Of a DNA stretch of 42,436 nucleotides, positions 1 through 7,961 are shown piece after piece. The DNA comes from Candidatus Hydrogenedentota bacterium (lineage in GTDB: Bacteria; UBA8481; J006), in the NCBI GenBank assembly GCA_003697085.1, contig RFFU01000034.1, positions 1-42,436 of the forward strand, in the 5' to 3' direction. The notes below the pieces were generated by a model. It ran no database searches. It was not told the origin of the DNA and saw only the letters and a program-made list of their open reading frames with translations. How positions within the stretch are numbered: the first letter of the stretch is position 1; each line of letters opens with the position of its first letter. Both the position numbers and the translations under genes were made by a program.

Positions 1-41
<41 letters not shown>

Positions 42-46
42 ATCTA

Positions 47-161
47 CCACGGAGAAAAGTGAAAAAGGCAAAAGGCTCCCTCTCCGCGAACTCCTTGGGA
101 CCCGTGGTTCTCCGTTCTCTGTATTTTCCGTGATCTCTCCGTGACCTCCGCGTCTTCGTGG
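47..161. repeat. low-complexity inverted repeat of CACGGAGA / TCTCCGTG type
   Basis: The left part contains CCACGGAGA and the right part contains several TCTCCGTG-like words ending in CGTGG, so the two ends are loosely inverted copies. The same words recur in the arms of the MITE-like element at 16092-16370 and in the strip near 13476-13590. It lies downstream of the PilZ gene and is not coding. The family is dispersed through this window; its function is unknown. Confidence 0.5.
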
Positions 162-197
162 TCTTCCAAACGCGATCCGCCTTTTTGCGGTTCCAAC

Positions 198-638
198 TCA
201 TCCCTGGCCCGCCGCGGCTCGCTTTCGAACGATGGCCATCACGCGTGACACCATCCGCGGATTCACGTCGGTGAACTGCATCGCGAAAAAGAGTTTGGTC
301 ATCGAACGAATCACGCGCACCAGACGCGCCTGGAATTCCCCCATCGAAAGCCCCATATAATACATTTGAAACGTGAACTCGTTTCCCACCATGTTGTTCA
401 ATACGAACTCCCTGTTCGATACTCCCTTGTGCCCCGTCCACTCCCTCACTTCTTCGTTCTCCCCCACCTCGTCGTCCAGTCGAATCCGAATCCCCCCCTC
501 CGAAATGTCCTCGACCGTCCCGATGAGACGCGGCCCCTCGCGGACCTGAAGAGCAAACCCGACGGGGAAGCGCCTGTGCTTCCGGCGCTCCCGGCCGGTC
601 GGCCCCGATTCCGGCCCCGCCGCCCCTCCGTCGGTCAT
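198..638 (-). CDS. PilZ domain protein (likely c-di-GMP receptor)
   Basis: A 146-residue soluble protein that is essentially one PilZ domain. The arginine-rich start of the domain, RRKHRRFPV at about residues 18-26, gives the RxxxR c-di-GMP contact. It is followed by DISEGG at 44-49, matching the D/NxSxxG half of the binding signature. PilZ proteins bind cyclic di-GMP and control motility, polysaccharide synthesis or surface behaviour by protein-protein contact. No transmembrane segment or second domain is seen, so the output partner is unknown. The ATG has a strong ribosome site (GAAGGAGGG) just upstream. It is the last gene of a minus-strand run behind gltX, 82 bases away, and could be co-transcribed. 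Family assignment is firm; the biological target is not. Confidence 0.88.
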   Translation of the reverse strand: MTDGGAAGPESGPTGRERRKHRRFPVGFALQVREGPRLIGTVEDISEGGIRIRLDDEVGENEEVREWTGHKGVSNREFVLNNMVGNEFTFQMYYMGLSMGEFQARLVRVIRSMTKLFFAMQFTDVNPRMVSRVMAIVRKRAAAGQG

Positions 639-720
639 ATTCCGCCCTCCTTCTCAGTCATCCTCCTTTCCCTCCCCCCTCGCTCCCCCGCGCGCGACTT
701 CGGGGAGGTTCGAATGGGGA

Positions 721-2235
721 TCACGAGACAGCGCCTCCCACGGGCGTCGTCTTTTCCAACAGCCTCTCCTCCAGCACCCGATCCATCCTGCGGATCGCGC
801 GCCTTCGCCCCACCAAGAAGACCGTTTCGAAGAGTCCCGGCGACGCCGCGCGGCCCGTCACCGCGACCCGAGTCGGATGCATCAGTTTCGGTGCCTTGAA
901 ACCGTGCTTCTCCGCCGCCGAACGGATCGCGGTCTCCAGCGCCTCTTCACTCCACGGCTCCACTTCCTCCAATACGCTCCGCACGAGACGCAATCGCTCA
1001 ATCAATCTCTCTCCGCGGAAATGCTTCTTCGCGGCCGCCTCCTCGATCTCGATCTCCTCGATCAAAAAGTACCGTACAATCTCTGCAATCTCTTCAAGCA
1101 CCTTGGCGCGATCCTTACCGAGAGAGGCGACCCGTTCCACGAACTCGTCCGGAGATAACGGCACGCCCCATTCCTTCAACCTCTCCTCCGTCAACCCGTA
1201 CTCCGCCTTCCAATCACCGAGGAACTCCAGGACCTCGTTCAGCGGCACCTTGGCGATATATTGTCCATTAAGCCAACGGAGTTTTTGTTCGTCGAAGACG
1301 GCCGCGCTCTTGTTCAGACGTTCCAACGTGAACGCCTCGACGATCTCCTCGCGACTCATCACCTCCCGGTCGTCGCCCGGGCTCCATCCCAACAGCGCCA
1401 GATAATTGAAGAGAGCCTCGGAAAGAAAACCCCGCTTTCGAAACTCGCTCACGGAGGTCGCGCCGTGCCTCTTCGAAAAACGTTTCCCGTCCGGCCCGAC
1501 GATCAACGGGAGGTGAACGAAGACCGGAAGGCGGAAACAGGATCGCCCCGTAGCCTCCGCCAGCGCCTCGATGACGCGTATCTGCTTCGGAGTATTCGAG
1601 AGATGATCGTCGCCGCGGATGACATGCGTGATCCCCATCAACGCGTCGTCCGCCGCCACGGCAAAGTGGAATGTCGGTGTTCCATCCGATTTTCGAATAA
1701 TGAAATCATCGATGATCCCCGCTTCGAAACGAACCGTTCCGCGAAGAACATCCTCTACCTCGATCTCTTCGTCTCCCCGCGCGTCAAGACGAACCACCGA
1801 AGTCCGCCCGGCGGCACGAAACGCTTCGCGTTGTTCCTCTGTAAGCCCGCGGCAGGTGCCCTCATAGCGGTAACCGATTCCCGATCGGCCGGTCGCCGCC
1901 CGTCTTGCTTCCAACTCCTCCGCCGTGCAGAAACATTCGTAGGCTCTTCCCGTTTCCAAAAGTTTCCTGATCAGGTCATCATGCATCTCTCGTCGTTCCG
2001 ACTGATAAAGCGGTCCCTCGTCCCAATCCAGCCCCAACCACTCCATCGCTTCCACGATCGCCGTGGCCAAGGTGGGATCGGAACGCACGGCATCGGTATC
2101 CTCGATTCGAAGAATGAATTCTCCACCGCAGTGGCGCGCAAAGGCCCAAGAAAAGAGAGCCGTCCGCGCCCCTCCGACGTGAAGATATCCCGTGGGTGAA
2201 GGTGCAAACCGCGTACGGACTCTCCCCTCCGTCAC
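721..2235 (-). CDS. gltX: glutamate--tRNA ligase
   Basis: A 504-residue class I aminoacyl-tRNA synthetase that charges tRNA-Glu (and possibly tRNA-Gln if the organism uses the amidotransferase route). The HIGH motif appears as HVGG at residues 19-22 inside FAPSPTGYLHVGGARTALF, and the KMSKS motif as KRFSK at 251-255. Cysteines in CFC at 101-103 and C128 resemble the zinc-binding insertion of bacterial GluRS, although the fourth ligand is unclear. Length is normal for the family. The start codon overlaps the accA stop (ATGA, 2232-2235), which indicates translational coupling. Discriminating versus non-discriminating specificity cannot be judged from the sequence alone. Confidence 0.97.
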   Translation of the reverse strand: MTEGRVRTRFAPSPTGYLHVGGARTALFSWAFARHCGGEFILRIEDTDAVRSDPTLATAIVEAMEWLGLDWDEGPLYQSERREMHDDLIRKLLETGRAYECFCTAEELEARRAATGRSGIGYRYEGTCRGLTEEQREAFRAAGRTSVVRLDARGDEEIEVEDVLRGTVRFEAGIIDDFIIRKSDGTPTFHFAVAADDALMGITHVIRGDDHLSNTPKQIRVIEALAEATGRSCFRLPVFVHLPLIVGPDGKRFSKRHGATSVSEFRKRGFLSEALFNYLALLGWSPGDDREVMSREEIVEAFTLERLNKSAAVFDEQKLRWLNGQYIAKVPLNEVLEFLGDWKAEYGLTEERLKEWGVPLSPDEFVERVASLGKDRAKVLEEIAEIVRYFLIEEIEIEEAAAKKHFRGERLIERLRLVRSVLEEVEPWSEEALETAIRSAAEKHGFKAPKLMHPTRVAVTGRAASPGLFETVFLVGRRRAIRRMDRVLEERLLEKTTPVGGAVS

Positions 2236-3203
2236 GCATCCACCTCGTGAAACACCCCCATCTTACGAAACTTCCGATAGCGTGCCTCAAGACGATCACT
2301 CTTCTTCATCCCCTCCATCTCTTCGAGGGCCTCCGCAAGGGCGTCACCGAGACGTTTCGCGGCTTCGTCGGGATTCCTGTGAGCACCTCCCGGCGGTTCC
2401 TCCACGATCCCGTCGATGACTCCGAGGCGACGGGCGTCCTGCGCCGTAACCTTCATCGCCGCGGCCGCCTCCGGAGCCCGAGCCGCATCACGAAAGAGGA
2501 TCGAGGCACATCCCTCGGGCGAAATCACGGAATAGATAGCATTCTCCATCATCAAAACCTTGTCGGCCACCCCCAGCGCCAACGCCCCTCCGGACCCTCC
2601 TTCGCCGATGACCGTCGCCAAAGTCACGCCGGGAAAGGCGAAGAAGCGCTCGATACTCGCCGCGATCGCCCACGCCTGGCCCCGCTCCTCCGCGCCGATT
2701 CCCGGATAAGCCCCGGGTGTATCAATCAACGAGATCACCGGACGGCCGAACCGCTCCGCCTGCGAGAGGAATCGCATCACCTTGCGATATCCCTCCGGGT
2801 GAGCCATCCCGAAATTGTGTCGGACCTTTTCCGCCGTCTCGCGCCCTTTCTCTTGAAGAATCAGAAGCACTTCTCGACCGCGAAAACGCGCCGGGCCCGC
2901 CAGAATGGCCGCATCGTCCCGAAATGACCGATCCCCGTGCAACTCGAGAAAATCCTCGAAGATCCGCTCCGCGAGATCCGTCGCGAGCGGGCGCGCGGGA
3001 TGGCGCGCCAACTGCGTTCTCTGCCACGGAGTCAGCCGGGACGCCAACTCCCGTAACGCCGTGTCCAATTTCCGCTCGACGTCTCGTATCTCCTCATCCA
3101 GAGACTCGATTCCCCCTTCCTGAGCGGCCGCCCGCAACTCCGCAATCTTCTTCTCCAACTCGATGATCGGCCTCTCGAAGTCCAAATACTTGTTCTCGAT
3201 CAT
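2232..3203 (-). CDS. accA: acetyl-CoA carboxylase carboxyltransferase subunit alpha
   Basis: Predicted 323 residues, close to the 319 of the E. coli protein. AccA pairs with AccD to move the carboxyl group from biotin on AccB to acetyl-CoA, the first committed step of fatty acid synthesis in the cytoplasm. The N-terminal LDFERPIIELEKKIAEL block is typical, as are the GGSGGALALGV oxyanion loop and the SPEGCASI segment. An in-frame ATG exists at 3257, but the start at 3203 is preferred because it matches the family N-terminus and follows GGAGGAGG. The gene follows the propeller gene by 34 bases and is coupled to gltX by a 4-base overlap. No accD lies in the window. Confidence 0.96.
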   Translation of the reverse strand: MIENKYLDFERPIIELEKKIAELRAAAQEGGIESLDEEIRDVERKLDTALRELASRLTPWQRTQLARHPARPLATDLAERIFEDFLELHGDRSFRDDAAILAGPARFRGREVLLILQEKGRETAEKVRHNFGMAHPEGYRKVMRFLSQAERFGRPVISLIDTPGAYPGIGAEERGQAWAIAASIERFFAFPGVTLATVIGEGGSGGALALGVADKVLMMENAIYSVISPEGCASILFRDAARAPEAAAAMKVTAQDARRLGVIDGIVEEPPGGAHRNPDEAAKRLGDALAEALEEMEGMKKSDRLEARYRKFRKMGVFHEVDA

Positions 3204-3237
3204 TTCGCCGCGGATCCTCCTCCCGGCTCGCTCTCTT

Positions 3238-5646
3238 TCATCTTCCGCCGTCCTCATCCTTCAGCTCCGCACGGCCGAACCCCACGTTTCCGGCCTCGTC
3301 GATCGCCTTGACCGTAAACCAACGGGTTCCGGTTTTCCCGCCCTTCTTTTTTTCTTCGCGCGCACGAAAGAGATGAAAGGTCTCCCGAGCCTGATCGCAG
3401 ATTCCGTCGTCGGGCAGAAATCTCCTCCAAACTCCGTCTGATTCAAAGAGCCAGAGATCCTTGATGGAGGTCCCGCCGTCCTCCGCGACGCCCTCGATGG
3501 CGTACCCGGCCCCGTCCTTCGAAACCCGGACCCTCACCTCGACCTCCGGCGGCGTGTTGTCCACAATGAACTCCTCCGTCTCCTCTTCCGCAATCCCCGG
3601 CTCTCCGAATCCGTTCTCCTCCTCCGCATCCGTGGCGCGCAAACGCACGCGATAACGCCCGTCAGGATAATTCCGAGTGTTGACAAGATAGGCTTCTCCC
3701 CGCACCTTCTCCGCCACAGGATGAACCTGCCCGGTTTGAACTTCGATCAATTCCAGTGTAAAGGTCAACTCGTCTTCATCCGGGTCCTCCGCCGACCACT
3801 CGACCTTCCACAATCCCGCCAACGGCGCAAGAAGTTCCGTAATCGCCGCTTTGTCCCGCTCGTTTCCCGGCTTTTTTCCCGCCGAAGAGGCCGCCTGGGC
3901 GATCTGCCCCACCACCATGCCCAACGGCCCCGCCGTGTTCAACTGAGTCATATTCTCGTTCTCCCAGTCCAAACGCTCAATGGAGATCGAGGAAATCTCG
4001 GGAGGCCGGTTCCACACTTGGTAACTCGCCTGCAGATCACGAACCTCATCCCTCTTTTTCGCCGCTTCCTCCGTTTCCCCTTTCTCCTTCCGATCCGCTG
4101 TATGACGAACTTCGATCTGTAAGTACCGCCCCGTCGGACTCTCGATCCGGGCTCCCGAGTTTCGGATCGGAAGACTCCATCCGGACCACCCGATTCCCGG
4201 CACACCCGTATTCCCGCTCCGCGTCCGGATTTCCCAAGACCCTTTCGCATCGAACCCCAACGTTCCCCACGTCGCCGGCCCGCCTGCATCCAAGGCCTCG
4301 GTCCGAAGCACCCCCTCCCCTTCCGCAGGAACCATCTCGTAGATCCGCGCCGGCGGGCCGGCCGCAACGTAACGCCCCGCAATCGTCAAAACGTTCGGCT
4401 CATCCAGATCCATAAGGAGGGAACTCCGCTTGACCCCGTCGATTCGGTACACGTTCCCGCTCTCGGCCGTCCCTACAAGAAATCCGAACGGCGTTCGTCC
4501 CGCGGCGCGAACGATGGTCCGCGACTGGATCCATTCCCGCGCGTCCCCGTTCTCCCATACTCGATAGATCGTCGCGCCGTTGGAGTTTCCCGAACCCTTG
4601 CTTGGAACGGGACCGGCGACCGCCTGATCCGCTCCCGTGCGCCGCTTCCTGGTCCCGTTTCCCTTGCTCTCCTTCTCCGAAGGCCTTCCCATCACAACCA
4701 CCATCAACGTTCCGTCTTCGTTCGGAACGACCGCCATCACCGCGTTCTGCTCCGGATCGAAAACGGGACGAACAACGGGCTCCCGCGCGTCCAACGCCGA
4801 AATCTTGAAGAGGTAACCGTCTCCCCCTTCCGTGCCCCCGAAAAGCCGCGGCTCCGTCCCCTCCTTCCCTTCCACGAGAACCAACGCCAATACGTGCTGG
4901 TCCGCCGTCCGGTAGATCTCTTCCAACCCGCCGTCCCGATATCGGTAAACCGCTCCACCACGGCCGATCTCGCCGCTTCCCGTCGCGATCCATAAATCCT
5001 GACCAACAACGACGATCTTCCAAACATAGGAATCCGGAACGGCGATCTCGTTTCGAACAACCCACGTCTCACCGGAACGTTCCAGGGCGAGAAGCACTCC
5101 CTTCGGCGAGATGCCCGCAAGCACGTGATCACGATCCAAAGCGGTCACCGCGTAAACCTCCGTCCCCTCGCCCCGCCAAACAGTACGCGCCTTCTCCTTC
5201 TTTCCTCCCTCCCCCGCCTTCCCTTCGTCTTCCCTCTCGAACGATTCCTCGGGAATCTCCAAAAGGCTTCCTCCATCTCCCGTTCCCACGAAGATTCTTC
5301 CCGGCAGGACGGAAATCGCCCATACGTAATCCGCATCGGGAACGTCCACGGGACGTCCCAAGATTCCTGGAACAAGCGCCCCCTCCGCGGTCACCTCGAT
5401 CCCGTTGATCTCGCTCTCCCGATAATCCGCTCTCTCCTTGAACTGAAACCTCCCCGGACGCAACGTCGCTGATACAAGGACCGTCGAGAAGACGGCGATG
5501 GCCGCCACCACGAGTGAAGATCGAATCGCCGCCGATCGAACGGCGCCTCTTTCCCGAAACGTCAAACACCGTAAGGCACGACCGCCCTCTCCCGAAAAAA
5601 CTTCGTCTTCCCGCGTCACTCTTTCTTCCTCTCTACCTCGATCCAT
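3238..5646 (-). CDS. membrane-anchored beta-propeller protein with C-terminal Ig-like part
   Basis: An 802-residue protein of unknown role. Residues about 43-61 form one hydrophobic segment (signal anchor or signal peptide), placing the rest outside the cytoplasm. The next ~400 residues repeat a blade-like pattern: GRIFVGTGDGGSLLEI, DLWIATGSGEIGRGG, PRLFGGTEGGDGYLFKI and PFGFLVGTAESGNVYRI, suggesting a WD40/PQQ-like propeller. The last ~300 residues look like Ig/fibronectin modules, with a VDNTPPEVEV linker usual in bacterial Ig-like domains. The start is either this ATG or a GTG at 5619 that overlaps the stop of the upstream S55 peptidase. The tight overlap with that gene suggests joint function, perhaps substrate or scaffold; this is inference. 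Confidence 0.75.
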   Translation of the reverse strand: MDRGREEERVTREDEVFSGEGGRALRCLTFRERGAVRSAAIRSSLVVAAIAVFSTVLVSATLRPGRFQFKERADYRESEINGIEVTAEGALVPGILGRPVDVPDADYVWAISVLPGRIFVGTGDGGSLLEIPEESFEREDEGKAGEGGKKEKARTVWRGEGTEVYAVTALDRDHVLAGISPKGVLLALERSGETWVVRNEIAVPDSYVWKIVVVGQDLWIATGSGEIGRGGAVYRYRDGGLEEIYRTADQHVLALVLVEGKEGTEPRLFGGTEGGDGYLFKISALDAREPVVRPVFDPEQNAVMAVVPNEDGTLMVVVMGRPSEKESKGNGTRKRRTGADQAVAGPVPSKGSGNSNGATIYRVWENGDAREWIQSRTIVRAAGRTPFGFLVGTAESGNVYRIDGVKRSSLLMDLDEPNVLTIAGRYVAAGPPARIYEMVPAEGEGVLRTEALDAGGPATWGTLGFDAKGSWEIRTRSGNTGVPGIGWSGWSLPIRNSGARIESPTGRYLQIEVRHTADRKEKGETEEAAKKRDEVRDLQASYQVWNRPPEISSISIERLDWENENMTQLNTAGPLGMVVGQIAQAASSAGKKPGNERDKAAITELLAPLAGLWKVEWSAEDPDEDELTFTLELIEVQTGQVHPVAEKVRGEAYLVNTRNYPDGRYRVRLRATDAEEENGFGEPGIAEEETEEFIVDNTPPEVEVRVRVSKDGAGYAIEGVAEDGGTSIKDLWLFESDGVWRRFLPDDGICDQARETFHLFRAREEKKKGGKTGTRWFTVKAIDEAGNVGFGRAELKDEDGGR

Positions 5647-7355
5647 GTCGTTAATTCTCCCGCCACAGGGATATCCAATCTTTTGCGGAGCAGAACCCGC
5701 TCCCCGGCCTCCGTCCTTCCTTCCTGAATCCCGCGCAAGCCTTGCGGCAGTTGAGGGAGCACCGCGTCGCCGACGATCTTTTCGTCCTTTTCGCTTCGGA
5801 AGATACGGACCACAAGCATATCCTGTGATTCGTAATTCGCCAACCGGTCCAAGAGATCTTTCAGATTTCGCGGTTCCGCGACGGAAGGCACGACTCCTCG
5901 ACCGCCGCTGATCGCCAAACCCACCTTTCCTTCCTCCAGGTCCGACGGAATCGGAACGCCGATCCGAACCTTCCGGCGCCCTTCCTCGTAAACATGCAAC
6001 GTCACCTCGATCGGAAGCGTCCCCCCCGCTTCGACCTTCGGTTCGAGATTCCGAACGCGGAGAATCTCTCCGTGCCTCAGATCGGTCCCGACGCGAACTC
6101 TGACGGCAATCGAATCGGGATGAAGACTTCGAAACGGATTCTCGTAGAGAATCTGGACCGGCAGCGTCGGCATTACCTCCGTGATGCTCTGCTTCACAAC
6201 TCCGCGATCCTTCAAGTGGATCGTTCGTCCCTCGACGACAATCGCAACCTCGACGTCCACCGACGCCGGACCGCGCGTGAACAATTCCTGTTCCGCCGAC
6301 GCGGACCAGACGGCGTTGATCAGACGCGCCGCAATCGTCCGCTCCCGGGCCACGAGATAATGGAGTCTCCTTTTCCTCCACGGGGCCTCGAGTGTCACGG
6401 TCACCGGAATCATTTTCGGCCGAGGCCCCAGCCGCCCCGAGATTCCGACGGCGGCGTCGCGAACGAGCGTTCCGACGTCGTTTGTGGCGCTTCCCATCTT
6501 GAATGAGATCTCCCGTGTCGGCATGATCGCCTCGATCCGCGCCCCCGTGATCGGCACGGGGTTGAACCCTCGATTCAAGAAAGAATGCCCGAAAGCCAAG
6601 ACGATGTCGCTGTCGAGCCACGTGACCGTCCCGATCGCCGTCGCCGAGAGGTCCCCGTCCACCAGACGGACTCCGATCGCCGACCCCGGCTTCAGTGGAC
6701 TCGGTTTTCGGGGGACCCGCCCTCCCGGCACCACGAGAAACCCCAGCCGTTCCAACCTCTCCCGGGTTTGCGAGGCGCCGTTCACGGGCAAGCCTGCCAC
6801 GGAGAGGGGTGTCGTTACGGGGACCCAACCGCGGGATCGGTGCCGGCTTCCTTCCTCCTCCGACCCCGAATCGAAGAACGGAAGCATCGCCCTCCAACCT
6901 TCCTCTTCCGCACGTCGCGTCTCCGGAATCAATTTTAACATCAAATCGATCGGCGTCACCCCCGCGATCGGCTCCCGCGCTCCCTGCCATCCGTACGCCA
7001 AGGCCCCCAGAAGCCGAGACCGGAAGAAAATCGGAGAACCGCTCATCCCCGCCACGATCCCCGATTTCTCCAGACGTTTTCCATGCAAGCGGATCAGAAC
7101 CATTTCCTGCCCCGGCCTCGTGTTCTCGAGCCGTCCGATATACGTTACAGGAAAGGTCTCCGGTTCCTCTCCGCGCAAGACGGTCAATCCGTACCCCGTC
7201 TCGCCGAACGTCAATTCCTCGGCTCGAATCGTCTCCGGCATCACCGCCGCGACGGGCGCCGCGCGAAAAAAGATCCCCGCGCAGGCCGCCGCAAGAAACG
7301 CGGCCCGCCAACGGAAACTCCCTTTATCCTTCCCTTGCCGCATTCCTTCGATCAT
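5616..7355 (-). CDS. SpoIVB-type peptidase S55 domain protein
   Basis: A 579-residue exported protein. Residues 14-38 are a basic and hydrophobic signal peptide (alanine-rich core, AAPVAA before the cleavage region). The S55 signature follows: GETGYGLTV near 51, then GIVAGMSGSPI at 99-109 with the candidate nucleophile serine in GMSGSP, then GALAYGW and REPIAGVTPIDLM. A second conserved block, DIVLAFGHSFLNRG around 250-263, supplies a histidine. SpoIVB of Bacillus is a sporulation signalling serine peptidase; long relatives like this occur in non-sporulating diderms with unknown substrates. No PDZ domain is obvious. It overlaps the propeller gene and heads the run toward accA and gltX. Family firm, substrate unknown. 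An alternative start lies four codons downstream. Confidence 0.85.
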   Translation of the reverse strand: MIEGMRQGKDKGSFRWRAAFLAAACAGIFFRAAPVAAVMPETIRAEELTFGETGYGLTVLRGEEPETFPVTYIGRLENTRPGQEMVLIRLHGKRLEKSGIVAGMSGSPIFFRSRLLGALAYGWQGAREPIAGVTPIDLMLKLIPETRRAEEEGWRAMLPFFDSGSEEEGSRHRSRGWVPVTTPLSVAGLPVNGASQTRERLERLGFLVVPGGRVPRKPSPLKPGSAIGVRLVDGDLSATAIGTVTWLDSDIVLAFGHSFLNRGFNPVPITGARIEAIMPTREISFKMGSATNDVGTLVRDAAVGISGRLGPRPKMIPVTVTLEAPWRKRRLHYLVARERTIAARLINAVWSASAEQELFTRGPASVDVEVAIVVEGRTIHLKDRGVVKQSITEVMPTLPVQILYENPFRSLHPDSIAVRVRVGTDLRHGEILRVRNLEPKVEAGGTLPIEVTLHVYEEGRRKVRIGVPIPSDLEEGKVGLAISGGRGVVPSVAEPRNLKDLLDRLANYESQDMLVVRIFRSEKDEKIVGDAVLPQLPQGLRGIQEGRTEAGERVLLRKRLDIPVAGELTTWIEVERKKE

Positions 7356-7495
7356 ACCGCCTCTTCCCGCTCCGTCCCTTCCCTCCCATTCGCTCCGTTC
7401 GTCTTCCGTAACATTCCCATACCGCCGGTCCGTCAGGATCGGGCTGATTCCGTCCCGTTAGACTCCGGCTTCTTGACATTCTATCCGTCTCCCGG

Positions 7496-7536
7496 AAAAA
7501 GAAAAAGGCGGCGACCAGCCTTCAGCCGACGCCGCC
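7496..7536 (-). terminator. intrinsic terminator after the histone gene
   Basis: Read on the minus strand, GGCGGCG (7536-7530) pairs with CGCCGCC (7513-7507), a perfect 7-bp GC stem with a 16-base loop, followed by TTTTTC and TTTTT. It begins 24 bases after the histone stop and separates that gene from the S55 peptidase run. Confidence 0.85.
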
Positions 7537-7559
7537 CTTCTCAGTCAGTTCCCGTCGGA

Positions 7560-7772
7560 TCAGATATCCTGCGGCCGAATCGTCTGCCGCCCGTTCGCCT
7601 TCGCGCGGGCCACAGCCTTCTTGATCAAATCGACAACCGCGTCGTTCGCTGCATCAACGAAATCTCCGGATACCCGAACCTTGGCGGAACGAGCCACTTC
7701 CTTGACGCGGGAAGCCAGAATCACCTGAACCCCTTTCTTCGCCGCCTTTTTCTTGGCCGCCTTCTTCGCCAT
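7560..7772 (-). CDS. bacterial histone-fold DNA-binding protein
   Basis: A 70-residue protein with a lysine/alanine N-terminal tail (MAKKAAKKKAAKKG) followed by what reads as a single histone fold: a short first helix (ILASRVKEVARS), then VRVSGDFVDAANDAVVDLI as the long central helix, then AKANGRQTIRPQDI, the GR(K/Q)T loop and D of archaeal and bacterial histones. Archaeal histones wrap DNA as dimers; bacterial single-fold histones such as that of Bdellovibrio bind DNA differently and act as nucleoid proteins. The ribosome site is near perfect (AGGAGGTGA, 8 bases from ATG), consistent with abundant expression. It is a stand-alone gene with its own candidate promoter and terminator. HU-family proteins are excluded by length and motif. 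Assignment by motif only. Confidence 0.85.
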   Translation of the reverse strand: MAKKAAKKKAAKKGVQVILASRVKEVARSAKVRVSGDFVDAANDAVVDLIKKAVARAKANGRQTIRPQDI

Positions 7773-7850
7773 CTTACTATCACCTCCTATCCCTCTCGTC
7801 TTGGTTTTCGCTCCGGTTGTTTCTCCTTTGAAAGCCCCGGAACGCCCCTG

Positions 7851-7879
7851 AAAGTACGTCTCCTGTCAAATAGCGTCAA
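7851..7879 (-). promoter_or_regulatory. candidate sigma-70 promoter of the histone gene
   Basis: On the minus strand, TTGACG (7879-7874) is followed after 17 bases by TACTTT (7856-7851). The -35 box is strong and the -10 weak. Transcription would begin near 7844, leaving about 70 bases of leader before the strong ribosome site. Confidence 0.45.
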
Positions 7880-7961
7880 TACCTTTTTTTCTCCTTCCCA
7901 ACAGTTTTTTTACGATCCTGCCGCGGATAGACGGCCTTTCGGTGATATCGCGCCAACGAAA

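Noticed and set aside
5647-7311. Upstream extension of the propeller gene reading frame
   Set aside because: The frame stays open through the S55 peptidase gene, but the translation is arginine/glycine/serine-rich noise out of frame with a clear protein family; the real start is at 5646 or 5619.
6484-7461. 325-codon plus-strand open frame opposite the S55 gene
   Set aside because: Proline/serine/arginine-rich shadow translation; the minus-strand peptidase has a signal peptide and motifs.
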